Source: Sphingomonas sp. S1-29 (GTDB lineage Bacteria; Pseudomonadota; Alphaproteobacteria; Sphingomonadales; Sphingomonadaceae). From it: 64,000 nt of DNA. The DNA is taken from NCBI RefSeq assembly GCF_026167545.1, contig NZ_CP110678.1, positions 2,477,501-2,541,500 on the forward strand, given 5' to 3'. The position numbers were made by a program, and so were the translations under genes. A model generated the notes under the pieces. The model was given only the letters and a program-made list of their open reading frames with translations. It made no database searches and was not told where the DNA came from. This document shows positions 18,189 to 27,008 of the stretch, one piece after another (the stretch's first letter is position 1; each line of letters begins with the position of its first letter).

Positions 18189-19844
18189 CTATCCATACGT
18201 TCCCACTCTCGAGCGTATCGTAACACTACCCTCGGCATAATCCGCGACGGACATCCCGGCGGCGAAATTATCGCGTACGACAAGTTCGTCTATCCTACCT
18301 TGCACACGAATGCCGAACGCACATTCGGCGGCGGCGCCACGTGTATCGACACACCTGTTCCGGGTTAGACTCAGCTTTCGGATTGGTGAAGGGGCCGATT
18401 GAAAGTCGACCGCGACACCCTGAGGTAACCGAAAATCACCGGCCTTGGAAAGATTGAACGATCGATTGGCGTCTATTACCACCGTCCCAATAGCACAAAT
18501 AGCATTGGTTATAAGGTAGACGCCGAACGTTGTTCCATAAAAGTTATTTTGATCAATGACGAAATCGTCGTGCATCTCACCTTTGACCAACGAGGACTGC
18601 AAGGTTACGCCTGAGGTCGCAGTCCTGACGCTAGCCGACGACACGGTGTTTGCGCGGATTACTACCTGTTGCTGTCCAACAGGTGACAGGCAACCAATCG
18701 CCGTCTTTAAGTCTAAGCCCGCATAGATGTTGTCGTTGAAAGAAAAGGTGTTTGATACAATATGCACTCGGCGCATTTGGCACTCTATGCCATAAAACAT
18801 TATTCCAAACGCAAGTATTTCCTCAAATACATTTTCAATGATTGTTATATCTTGCGAAACGGGCTCGGAAAAGTTACCATCGACCCATACACCTTGATAA
18901 TAGTTGTAGACACGATTGCCCGAAAATAATTGTCGAGACCCGTGGACCTCAAACGCCACCTGCCCGCCCACTTGTGTCTTTGCCAAGGTGTTTCTGAATA
19001 TGCACCTTTTACAGATTACATCGGTGGCCCATGCGTAGACCGCGCTATGATCGGGAGAATCGAGTCCCCCATCGATAAATTCGCATTCGGATATCAGCCA
19101 TCCTCGGCCTAGTTTGACGTTTCGCGTATTCGACTGCGCCAATACAAGGCAAGAGGCACCTGGTGCGTTGAGAAACCGGCACTTTTCGACATAAGCATTG
19201 TCTACTCGTGCTGCATTCCCATCGGGCGTTCCGCTGATGAAAATATGTGCCTGATTAAGCAGGCTATATTCCCCGCTGCCGCGGCTCGGGCTTATCGGGT
19301 TGCGCTGGCCGTTCATGTCCATCGTAAGATTGCGCCACGACAGGCTGACAAGCTGCTCGTTGGACCCGAACATGCACATGAAAACTACGGCAGCATCGGT
19401 GCTTATGTCATCGACGATACGGAACGTTGCCCCATCTTCTGCGTCGATCTGCATATGGCTGCGTATCGCAAAGCACCGCTTGCAAGCCCCGGCCTCGGAC
19501 GCAAAGAATTCTCGAGGGGCGATGTTGTAAAGTCCGGGCGGTACGGTCAGGCGCAGACGCTGGGCAGCCGCCGCGTCGATCGCCCATTGTATATGACCGG
19601 CGAGTGTCGCCGCCTTCTCGTGCGTATCGTCAATCCGTCGTGCGCGGATATCGGCCTGTAAGTCGCGGGGAATGAAATCGAACACGCTGATCGTGCCAGC
19701 CGCCGAATCGCTCCGCGCGGCGTTTGCTCCCGCGAAGACGGCAAGTGCCACCGGCGAGCCCAACGCGGCGCCGAGAACGACTCGCCGAGGTAGCTCTAGT
19801 CGGCGCGATGGCTCAGGCAATACTGGTTCCGCCACATGCGGCAC
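18189..19844 (-). CDS. Secreted right-handed beta-helix protein
   Basis: A 551-aa exported protein. The N-terminus carries a twin arginine and hydrophobic stretch, RRVVLGAALGSPVALAVFAGANAARS (residues about 20-45), consistent with a Tat-type signal. The mature part starts with the pectate-lyase-superfamily entry SVFDFIPRDLQADIRA and the helix-capping IQWAIDAAAAQ, followed by many short strands such as NVFEEILAFGIMFYGIECQMRRVHIVSN and VVIDANRSFNLS, typical of parallel beta-helix coils. Such proteins in polysaccharide loci are lyases, hydrolases or epimerases acting on the polymer in the periplasm. No catalytic set can be named from sequence alone. Base composition is more AT-rich than core genes. 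Confidence 0.8.
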   Translation of the reverse strand: MPHVAEPVLPEPSRRLELPRRVVLGAALGSPVALAVFAGANAARSDSAAGTISVFDFIPRDLQADIRARRIDDTHEKAATLAGHIQWAIDAAAAQRLRLTVPPGLYNIAPREFFASEAGACKRCFAIRSHMQIDAEDGATFRIVDDISTDAAVVFMCMFGSNEQLVSLSWRNLTMDMNGQRNPISPSRGSGEYSLLNQAHIFISGTPDGNAARVDNAYVEKCRFLNAPGASCLVLAQSNTRNVKLGRGWLISECEFIDGGLDSPDHSAVYAWATDVICKRCIFRNTLAKTQVGGQVAFEVHGSRQLFSGNRVYNYYQGVWVDGNFSEPVSQDITIIENVFEEILAFGIMFYGIECQMRRVHIVSNTFSFNDNIYAGLDLKTAIGCLSPVGQQQVVIRANTVSSASVRTATSGVTLQSSLVKGEMHDDFVIDQNNFYGTTFGVYLITNAICAIGTVVIDANRSFNLSKAGDFRLPQGVAVDFQSAPSPIRKLSLTRNRCVDTRGAAAECAFGIRVQGRIDELVVRDNFAAGMSVADYAEGSVTIRSRVGTYG

Positions 19845-19944
19845 CTTTCACGCGGTCCACACGGTCAACGATCGCAGGCAGGCGGCACCACCGGCCTGCA
19901 GCCATCGTGAAGCTATTTGCGTCAAGCACCATGCCCCGCTCGTT

Positions 19945-20811
19945 CTAACGCTTTTGCAGCGTGTCTAGGACGTCTGCCACTGGATGGCGCCCAAACCGCG
20001 GGACATAGCGTCTGTAAGCTTTGTGTGAAGCCCGCCAATATTGCCATATCAGTCGCGACGATACGGTGCCGACCGATCCATGGTCGTGATGGATAACCGT
20101 GATTTGGGGAACGTAATAAACCACCTCTCCCTTCTCAGCGATCTTGCGGCTGAGAAAAAACTCCTCGTGCATCAGAAATACCTCGGCCGGAAGTTCGCCA
20201 ATTTGGTCGATAAACCTTCTCGAGAGGATGTAGCATGCGCCGAGACCCATGAAAATGAAGCCTTCGGCTTGATACTGGTCAACGTCTTTTCGGCGTGTCT
20301 TGTTTTGCGTGACTTTAGCAACCCACGTCAATAGCCGCGCAAGGTTGAAAGAGGCGGCGTATCCATCCAGGATGAGGCCCCGGAAACGGCTGATCGGTCG
20401 GATCGCGTGAGGGTTTTGCTGCAGCCCTGTGACTGTTACGATATTGGGAGCAACCACCAATCGCGCGACGATGGTTTGCTTTCGAAGACTAAGCTGCGTT
20501 CCGAAATCGGCGGGGAACTCGAGATCGTTGTTGCCGACGATATAGGCATCGGCGTCGGCAACAAGCTCTAGCGCCCGATGCAGTCCAAGATTCAGCCCGG
20601 CAAAATAGCCGACATTTGTCTCGGAAAACAGCAGATGAACGCCTGCCTTGCCGCCGACAAGCCGTCGGAGCTCATCCTGTTGATCCTTTTTGGAATCGTT
20701 GTCTACCACCACGATCAGCGCAGGCGGGTTCTCCCCATCGATGAGCGTGTTTACCGCCCCCTCGGTATAGTGAGAGTTATTATAGTTCGTGCAGATGAAT
20801 ACGTATTTCAT
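19945..20811 (-). CDS. Glycosyltransferase family 2 (rhamnosyltransferase-like)
   Basis: A 288-aa GT-A glycosyltransferase. It opens VFICTNYNNSHYTEGAVNTLI and continues VVVDNDSKKDQQDELRRL and LFSETNVGYFAGLNLGL, the nucleotide-binding pattern of family 2. NNDLEF takes the place of the DxD motif, and FLMHEEFFLSRKIAEKGEVVYY matches the catalytic-base and acceptor region seen in WbbL-like rhamnosyltransferases. No membrane span is present. It ends close to the beta-helix gene and lies 9 bases downstream of the Wzy-like gene, so they probably share a transcript. A rhamnose donor is plausible since rfbABCD is in the locus, but unproven. Confidence 0.88.
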   Translation of the reverse strand: MKYVFICTNYNNSHYTEGAVNTLIDGENPPALIVVVDNDSKKDQQDELRRLVGGKAGVHLLFSETNVGYFAGLNLGLHRALELVADADAYIVGNNDLEFPADFGTQLSLRKQTIVARLVVAPNIVTVTGLQQNPHAIRPISRFRGLILDGYAASFNLARLLTWVAKVTQNKTRRKDVDQYQAEGFIFMGLGACYILSRRFIDQIGELPAEVFLMHEEFFLSRKIAEKGEVVYYVPQITVIHHDHGSVGTVSSRLIWQYWRASHKAYRRYVPRFGRHPVADVLDTLQKR

Positions 20812-20820
20812 TACGCTAGC

Positions 20821-22170
20821 CTAGTTGGATGACGTCGTGCCGACCATGTTGCCGGCATAGTCGGGAGCCGGATTGGACCGTGAAAGGGCAAGGACAACGC
20901 CGACAAATGCCAGTCCTATCATCAACGTATTCCACATGATCGCGCTGATAATAAAGCTTTGATAGATGAAGGATACGGTAAATAGGAAAGCGGAAACCGA
21001 AAGCGCCGGACTTGCCGATCGCAGCATCGTTCGGAACGCAATGTGCGAAAGATAACTGAGAATGGATAGCATAACCAAGGAGCCAGCTATCCCAAAATCA
21101 TGTATCATTCCACGGAATGCGGTATAGATGTTCGTTCCAATATAGGGCGGTATAGTAAGATACTCGCCGTATACGCCGATAGGGACCGGGCGATCGTCAC
21201 CGAACAATTTGAACACGGACATGAAAGTGTAGAAGCCGTTTGTCATCCCGGGATCATCATAAGGCTGTATCGACGCGCTGCCGATATAATTGCCAAACCA
21301 ATCAGAAAACGCAAAAAGGTGGCCAGAGGTATATGAGGCCCACAACGGCGCAACCGCATCGATAAAACTTTGCCCGGCTCCAGAAGACACACCGCGAGCG
21401 ACAAAGGAGATGGTCACCAGCGGAATTACCAAGATCGCTAGGACAACAAGCGTAGGGATCGCTTTCTTGGACAACAAATATGTATTGCCGCGAAGCAATC
21501 CCGCCACGAGCACCCCGGCATAAAAAATTGCTGCGCACAAAAATAGCATCCCTCTCGCGCTTTGCGACAGCATGACGAATACCGCAGGTGATAGAGACAC
21601 GAAGACGATAACGAACTTCATATAGCGTTTATTCTGCGACGGAAGCAAAACACCTCCCAAGCCGGCGCATGAATAAGCAAGAACGTTCCCCAACTGTTGA
21701 TAGACATTAGGGGCAATATCATACGAATATCTACGGCCGGCATATTCTGCCGCACTGTCGTTGATGTTGTTTACCAACTGGTCGATAGAAATGCCCTGTG
21801 ATATCGAGTTTAGCAGCAGGCAGGCAACCGTAACTGCATAAGCCAAATAGAAGTATAGATAAAGCTTGCCGCTTGAATAGCTCCCGTCTATCTCACGTAA
21901 TCCTTGGCGCTGGTTGAATGCCGATTGCCAATTGGAGATGCTACCAATGGAAACCGCTAGCGATGCTCCAAATATGTACAGCATCGCCAGCGGGTAAACA
22001 TGAGCATTGGGGAAGCACACCAATGGAATGATGGTGTACAAAAACCATGCCAGCGAAAATATTACCGCTGGAAAGGCCCATGCATTGACCATCCTGCGAA
22101 CCAACAAAGCGTTGGACAGAATTGCCACGCTAAGGATGATGCAAACTATTCTTTCGGGCCAATCAATCAC
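20821..22170 (-). CDS. Wzy-like polysaccharide polymerase (multi-spanning)
   Basis: A 449-aa integral membrane protein with about ten to twelve hydrophobic segments (for example IVCIILSVAILSNALLV, AFPAVIFSLAWFLYTIIPLV, ALPTLVVLAILVIPLVTI near the middle). A long polar periplasmic loop between about residues 240 and 360 includes FSDWFGNYIGSASIQPYDDPG and GVYGEYLTIPPYIGTNIYT, a common arrangement in O-antigen polymerases. The GTG at 22170 overlaps the wzx stop by GTGA; the longer upstream frame lies inside wzx and reads as shadow. It would polymerise undecaprenyl-linked repeat units at the periplasmic face. Sequence in this family varies, so the call rests on topology and on position next to the flippase. 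Confidence 0.8.
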   Translation of the reverse strand: MIDWPERIVCIILSVAILSNALLVRRMVNAWAFPAVIFSLAWFLYTIIPLVCFPNAHVYPLAMLYIFGASLAVSIGSISNWQSAFNQRQGLREIDGSYSSGKLYLYFYLAYAVTVACLLLNSISQGISIDQLVNNINDSAAEYAGRRYSYDIAPNVYQQLGNVLAYSCAGLGGVLLPSQNKRYMKFVIVFVSLSPAVFVMLSQSARGMLFLCAAIFYAGVLVAGLLRGNTYLLSKKAIPTLVVLAILVIPLVTISFVARGVSSGAGQSFIDAVAPLWASYTSGHLFAFSDWFGNYIGSASIQPYDDPGMTNGFYTFMSVFKLFGDDRPVPIGVYGEYLTIPPYIGTNIYTAFRGMIHDFGIAGSLVMLSILSYLSHIAFRTMLRSASPALSVSAFLFTVSFIYQSFIISAIMWNTLMIGLAFVGVVLALSRSNPAPDYAGNMVGTTSSN

Positions 22171-23465
22171 GACTCGGCTCCGCAAACGGTGGTGGCCGGG
22201 TGGCCGCGATATCGGTGAAGGACCATGAGCAGCAGGGTCAGTTCGGCGCCTACGAAAGCGATACTGGCACCTACTGCTCCAAAAAAGTGAGATAGGATGA
22301 GGCAAGCCGTTACGCTGACGGCGCCGGTGGTCAAGATTGCACCCAGGAAATAGCGTTGGGCGTTCAAAAAATTGAGCCCGGCTGAACCCAACACGAAATT
22401 GGCCAAGCCAAATAGCGGGGCGGGGATAGCAATAATGAATAGTGTCGTCACGTCCGGCAGCGTTCGAAACTGGGCAATCGACGGTGACAATTCGGCGAGG
22501 CGATCGAAACCCACCCACAGTCCAACGATTACCATGGCGACGACCGCAACCTGCGGGGCGGTATATCGCAAGACGATTTTAAGTGTGCCGCGGTCTGGCC
22601 GATCATAAGGCTTGAGCGCCAGTAGTACCTTTGGAAAGGCTATCTGGTTGAGTGGCCTGGTGACAGCTTGGATCATTTTGATGCTCTTTTCGACCAAGGA
22701 GTAGCTGCTGATCGCAGCAGCCGGGACACCGATCACTCCCATGAGCAAGACGTTGATTTCCCGGTATAGCATCACCGCCGCGGTTCCAACAAAGATGCGA
22801 CGACCGTGCGCCAGATATGCCAGTACGTTGCGCGCGCCTGTCCAGCGTATTTTCACCCCAAGCATATGGCTTTTATAGATCGTCGAAGCGAGCCCGGCGA
22901 CGGCGAATGGTGCGCCGACCGCGAGCGGGACCAGAAGGCGGTCGGCTGCCGAATGGACGAAAATCACGACGGCAGCGAGGCTCGTCAGCCGCGCTGTCAG
23001 GGTTAAAATGGCGGGGGGGATATTGAATTCCACGCCTTGGTAGAACCAGTAGGAATGAAACACGTGCCCAAGCGGGACAAGGAGCCAACATGCCACCAAC
23101 GCAAGCGGAAGCGAAGTAAACGCAGCCGTTATCAGTAGCAGCGCGATCGCCGCGCCCGTGAACATGATCAGCCTAGCGAACAATATCGAACTTAGGATTT
23201 CCGATAGCGCTTCCCGGTCACGATGCAGGGACAGGCCCGTTATCCGCGACACGCCGTCGACTTCGAAACTGTAAAGAACCACCGCAACCGCAATCATCGA
23301 TACCGCTTCGGCGATCGCGACATCGGCATAAGCAACGGCGCCAAGGCGTGCGATCGCGAACGGTACGATCACAAGCGGAATGACCGCATTCGATGCCTGA
23401 AGACACGTCAATGCGGCCAGGTTGATCCCGTCGGCCCGCCATCGCGCAAGCAGGTTAATCTTCAT
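22167..23465 (-). CDS. Oligosaccharide repeat-unit flippase (Wzx-like)
   Basis: A 432-aa MOP-superfamily flippase with about twelve helices, moving undecaprenyl-linked repeat units across the inner membrane. The opening MKINLLARWRADGINLAALTCLQASNAVIPLVIVPF is characteristic of Wzx/RfbX proteins. Alternation of hydrophobic blocks and short basic loops (RARL, KSHMLGVKIRWTGARN) continues to the end. The start at 23465 is chosen because the 29 codons further upstream are basic and unlike a membrane N-terminus. The 3' end overlaps the Wzy-like gene. Confidence 0.87.
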   Translation of the reverse strand: MKINLLARWRADGINLAALTCLQASNAVIPLVIVPFAIARLGAVAYADVAIAEAVSMIAVAVVLYSFEVDGVSRITGLSLHRDREALSEILSSILFARLIMFTGAAIALLLITAAFTSLPLALVACWLLVPLGHVFHSYWFYQGVEFNIPPAILTLTARLTSLAAVVIFVHSAADRLLVPLAVGAPFAVAGLASTIYKSHMLGVKIRWTGARNVLAYLAHGRRIFVGTAAVMLYREINVLLMGVIGVPAAAISSYSLVEKSIKMIQAVTRPLNQIAFPKVLLALKPYDRPDRGTLKIVLRYTAPQVAVVAMVIVGLWVGFDRLAELSPSIAQFRTLPDVTTLFIIAIPAPLFGLANFVLGSAGLNFLNAQRYFLGAILTTGAVSVTACLILSHFFGAVGASIAFVGAELTLLLMVLHRYRGHPATTVCGAES

Positions 23466-23518
23466 TCGATCATCTCGATATGTCGCCGGCCCGGCGTCAG
23501 TCCGGCCCGGGGAAGATC

Positions 23519-24673
23519 CTATACATAATCGTGCGATCGAATGCCGTCCCATCCGTTCGATAGTCGCGCAGTCCCCAGGATCAGCTTCACGACGCGTTCG
23601 CTGACATTGGCGATCTGATAGTCGGCGGGAACCACGCCGGGGATGCCTGCTGCGATGCGTTCGGCATGCAACGCCACGGCTGCCTCGACGCCAGACAGGA
23701 TCGCGTCGGGGTCCATGCCCGTTACGATGATATTGCCCGTATCCATCGCCTCGGGACGCTCGATTGCATCCCGCGGGGTAATCGCCGGGAAATCGAGTAG
23801 TGAACTTTCCTCGGCGATCGTACCGCTATCGGAAATTGCGCAGAGCGCATGCATTTGAAGGTGGTTATAGTCGTGGAACCCGAACGGCTTCATATACTGG
23901 ACCCGTGCATCCAATTCCACGTTCGTCAGCGCATCCAGTCGCTTTTTGGTACGTGGGTGGGTCGAGACGATTACCGGGAGATCGTACCGCGCTGCCAAGT
24001 CGTTGAGCGTGGTAACAAGCGCAGAGAGCCGTGGTTTGCTGTCGACATTCTCCTCACGGTGCATCGAGACGATGAAATAGCCTCCGCGGGCCAACTCGAG
24101 CCGCGCAAGCACATCCGACGCATCGATCCGTGATCGATAATGTTCCAGCACCTCGCGCATCGGCGATCCGGTAAGATACACGCGGCGGTGCTGCATCCCC
24201 TCCGAGAGCAGATGGCGCCGGGCGTGTTCGGTATATACTAGGTTGAAATCGCTAATATGGTCGACCAGCCTGCGATTGGTCTCCTCGGGCACGTTGCGGT
24301 CGAAGCTGCGGTTGCCCGCCTCCATGTGGAAGATCGGCACCTTCATCCGACGGGCCATGATCGCCGCGATGGCGCTGTTGGTGTCGCCCAGCACCAGCAA
24401 GGCGTCGGGCCGTTCTGCCCGGATGACCCGTTCGGTCCCGATCAGGATGCCGCCCAGCACCTCGCCTAAGCTCGACGTGTCGACGCCCAAGAAATGGTCC
24501 GGTTTGCGAACGCCGAGATCGCTGAAGAACAGCTCGTTAAGCTCATAGTCCCAGTTTTGCCCGGTGTGGACGATACAATGATCCGTATATGCATCGAGCC
24601 GCGCCATCACGCGCGATAGACGGATGATCTCCGGCCGAGTGCCGAGCACCGTCATTACCTTCAAGCGATTCAT
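23519..24673 (-). CDS. Non-hydrolysing UDP-GlcNAc 2-epimerase family (WbjD/WecB-like)
   Basis: A 384-aa GT-B fold epimerase. Visible motifs: VMTVLGTRPEIIRLSRV, the UDP-binding HTGQNWDYELNELFF, the central GDTNSAIAAIMARRMKVPIFHMEAGNRSFD, PEETNRRLVDHISDFNLVYTEHARRHL, and SDSGTIAEESSLLDFPAITPRDAIERPE. It sits directly downstream of WbjB- and WbjC-type genes, so it is best read as the third enzyme of UDP-N-acetyl-L-fucosamine synthesis (WbjD/Cap5G), which inverts C2 of UDP-6-deoxy-L-talosamine-type intermediates. WecB (UDP-ManNAc) is the alternative if context is ignored. The start at 24673 is one base beyond the wbjC stop. Confidence 0.92.
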   Translation of the reverse strand: MNRLKVMTVLGTRPEIIRLSRVMARLDAYTDHCIVHTGQNWDYELNELFFSDLGVRKPDHFLGVDTSSLGEVLGGILIGTERVIRAERPDALLVLGDTNSAIAAIMARRMKVPIFHMEAGNRSFDRNVPEETNRRLVDHISDFNLVYTEHARRHLLSEGMQHRRVYLTGSPMREVLEHYRSRIDASDVLARLELARGGYFIVSMHREENVDSKPRLSALVTTLNDLAARYDLPVIVSTHPRTKKRLDALTNVELDARVQYMKPFGFHDYNHLQMHALCAISDSGTIAEESSLLDFPAITPRDAIERPEAMDTGNIIVTGMDPDAILSGVEAAVALHAERIAAGIPGVVPADYQIANVSERVVKLILGTARLSNGWDGIRSHDYV

Positions 24674-24674
24674 G

Positions 24675-25796
24675 TCAGACCTTCGCGGCGATGGTGTCGG
24701 GGCGGGTACGGTCAAAAATTTCGTTTGCCCATAGCAACGAGATCATGACGCCATCGCCTATGTTGGTCACGTCATGCGCCCAGCCGGGCACGGTTTCCAC
24801 GATCGTGGGTGTCTCGCCCTCGACGAGTATCTCATGCGTTTCGCCGGTCAGCACGTGGCGAAAGCCGAAGCGTGCCTTTCCGTGAACGATCAGAAACTTC
24901 TCGGTCTTGCTATGGTGGTAATGGCCCCCGCGCGTTACGCCGGGCAGTGCGGTGAAATAAGAAAACTGTCCTGCGCTGCGCGTCTTGAGCATTTCCGAAA
25001 AGGCGCCGCGCGGATCTCGGTGGCTCGCGATCTCGTAGCTAAAGTCTGCCGGTTGCAGTGCGGCAACATAGGTGGCATAGAGCGCGCGAGTAAGCCCGGC
25101 ACCCACCGCGTCAATGAAATTGTCTGCTCGATCGGCTCGGAAGCCACGGATCGTCTCCGCAACGGCGCCGACGGTAGTGGTGTAAATCGGCGCGACCTCG
25201 GTGAACCCCGCGGCAGGTCTGTCATCCAACACCGCAATCAGCGTAGTCACGACGTCATCGATGTAGACCAAGCGCAATGGCGCGGCGGGATCGTTGACCG
25301 TGATGGGCAGGTCGCGTGCAATATTGTAGCAAAAAGTCGCGACCGCCGAATTATAGTTCGGCCGTGCCCACTTCCCGAACACATTGGGTAGGCGCAAAAC
25401 ATATACCGGGTTGCCGCTGCGTTTGCCATAATCGAGCAGCGCGTTTTCCCCAGCCCGTTTGCTGCGGCCATAATGGTCATCGCCGCTGGCGCGGGTCGAG
25501 GATGCGTACAGCACCGGAACCGCACAATTGGCTGCTTCCAGAGCCGTCACCAGCAGGGTGGCGGTGCCGGCGTTGACGGCATCGAAGTCGGCTGGATCAG
25601 CAGGACGGTTCGCGCCCGCCAGGTGCACCACCGCGTCTGCCTCTGCCACCGCAGCATGCCACGCTACCGACGTACTCGAACGCGTCAGCGGCAACACCAC
25701 GTCACCGAGTTCAGCCAACCGAAGCGCAAGGTTGCGGCCGATGAAGCCGTCCGCACCGGTTATCACGACGCGACGTGGCGTTCGACCTGCGATCAT
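24675..25796 (-). CDS. wbjC: Bifunctional reductase/cupin of UDP-L-FucNAc synthesis (CapF/WbjC)
   Basis: A 373-aa two-domain protein. Residues 1-240 form an SDR reductase (VVITGADGFIGRNLALRLAELG; GRSKRAGENALLDYG with Tyr-x3-Lys-type residues; VLRLPNVFGKWARPNYNSAVATFCYNIA). Residues about 255-370 form a cupin: FSYFTALPGVTRGGHYHHSKTEKF with the metal-binding His triad, then GKARFGFRHVLTGETHEI and PGWAHDVTNIGDGVMISLLWANEIFD. In the Cap5F family the cupin epimerises C3 and the SDR reduces C4. The start at 25796 overlaps the wbjB stop by ATGA. The length matches Cap5F (about 370). Confidence 0.95.
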   Translation of the reverse strand: MIAGRTPRRVVITGADGFIGRNLALRLAELGDVVLPLTRSSTSVAWHAAVAEADAVVHLAGANRPADPADFDAVNAGTATLLVTALEAANCAVPVLYASSTRASGDDHYGRSKRAGENALLDYGKRSGNPVYVLRLPNVFGKWARPNYNSAVATFCYNIARDLPITVNDPAAPLRLVYIDDVVTTLIAVLDDRPAAGFTEVAPIYTTTVGAVAETIRGFRADRADNFIDAVGAGLTRALYATYVAALQPADFSYEIASHRDPRGAFSEMLKTRSAGQFSYFTALPGVTRGGHYHHSKTEKFLIVHGKARFGFRHVLTGETHEILVEGETPTIVETVPGWAHDVTNIGDGVMISLLWANEIFDRTRPDTIAAKV

Positions 25797-26824
25797 TTCG
25801 CTGCACCATCCTGGCTCGCTAGAACCGCCTGCATATAGTCCAGCTCGCGCAATATCGCACACATCTCCGCCTGGTCGAGCCGGGCGGTGTTGTGCGAATT
25901 GAAGTCCTGCGCTTCGCTGATCTCCTTCTCGCCTTCTTCGACGAATTGCGCGTAGTTCAGGTCGCGGTTGTCGGGCGGCACGCGAAAATAGTCGCCGCGA
26001 TCCTCGGCAATGGCCATCTCCTCTCGGCTGAGCAGCGCTTCGTAGAGCTTCTCGCCGTGGCGCGTGCCGATCACCTTCATCGGGTGGTCTTCGGCGCCGA
26101 GCACCTCGAGCACCGAACGGGCCAGCACATCGATCGTCGCTGCAGGTGCTTTCTGTACGAACAGATCACCATTCTCGCCGTGCTCGAACGCATAAAGCAC
26201 CAGGTCGACCGCCTCGCCGAGCGTCATCACGAAGCGCGTCATCGCCGGATCGGTGATGGTGAGCGGCAAGCCTTTGCGAACCTGGTCGATAAAAAGCGGA
26301 ATGACACTGCCGCGCGACGCCAGAACGTTGCCGTAACGGGTGCCCGTGATGACCGTTCGGGTACCCAACGCTAACCGCGATTTCGCCACCATCACCTTTT
26401 CCATCAGCGCCTTGGAGATGCCCATGGCGTTGATCGGATAGACCGCTTTGTCGGTCGACAGGCAAACGACGCGCGCAACCCCCGCCGCGATCGCTGCATC
26501 CAGCAGGTTATCGGTACCGATGACGTTGGTTTTCACCGCCTCCATCGGATGGAATTCGCACGATGGTACCTGCTTCAAGGCGGCGGCGTGGAAGATGTAG
26601 TCCACCCCCTGCACGGCGCTGGAGATCGAGCGCAGATCGCGCACGTCGCCGATATAATAGCGTAGTCGCGGGTCGCGATAACGGAGCCGCTGCTCCTCCT
26701 GCTTCTTCTCGTCGCGTGAGAAGATACGGATTTCGCGAAAAGGCTCGCCGATGAACCGATCAAGTACGGTCGATCCGAACGAGCCCGTTCCGCCGGTGAT
26801 CAATAACACTTTGTTGTCGAACAT
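25793..26824 (-). CDS. wbjB: UDP-GlcNAc 4,6-dehydratase/5-epimerase (CapE/WbjB type)
   Basis: A 343-aa SDR of the CapE/WbjB/FlaA1 group, the first enzyme of UDP-L-FucNAc synthesis. It starts with the Rossmann TGGTGSFGSTVLDRFI, then IFSRDEKKQEEQRLRY, HAAALKQVPSCEFHPMEAVKTNVIGTDNL, and the STDKAVYPINAMGISKALMEK block where Met replaces the usual Tyr of the catalytic dyad, as in this group. The C-terminal latch region (DRGDYFRVPPDNRDLNYAQFVEEGE) fits CapE. First gene of the minus-strand wbjB-wbjC-wbjD unit; its promoter lies in 26825-27008. Confidence 0.95.
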   Translation of the reverse strand: MFDNKVLLITGGTGSFGSTVLDRFIGEPFREIRIFSRDEKKQEEQRLRYRDPRLRYYIGDVRDLRSISSAVQGVDYIFHAAALKQVPSCEFHPMEAVKTNVIGTDNLLDAAIAAGVARVVCLSTDKAVYPINAMGISKALMEKVMVAKSRLALGTRTVITGTRYGNVLASRGSVIPLFIDQVRKGLPLTITDPAMTRFVMTLGEAVDLVLYAFEHGENGDLFVQKAPAATIDVLARSVLEVLGAEDHPMKVIGTRHGEKLYEALLSREEMAIAEDRGDYFRVPPDNRDLNYAQFVEEGEKEISEAQDFNSHNTARLDQAEMCAILRELDYMQAVLASQDGAAK

Positions 26825-27008
26825 CTACATTCCTAATCGAACAGCGTGCGATCCGTGGTGGCGATCGGCGCGTGGACGGACGGTGCTGTACGTGCTAGCC
26901 GCGGGGCAATCAACCGCGATTAAGGGTGGCCGAGGCCCTGGTCGCGGGGATTGAAGCGCCTGGTGAATAACAACCCGGCACAATTGCCGGTATTGATCGA
27001 GATTCTGT
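26825..27008. promoter_or_regulatory. Divergent promoter region wbjB / PglF-like gene
   Basis: The 184 bases between two divergent first genes must hold promoters for both the wbjBCD unit (minus) and the dehydratase-to-export unit (plus). No operator or riboswitch is recognised. Confidence 0.5.
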
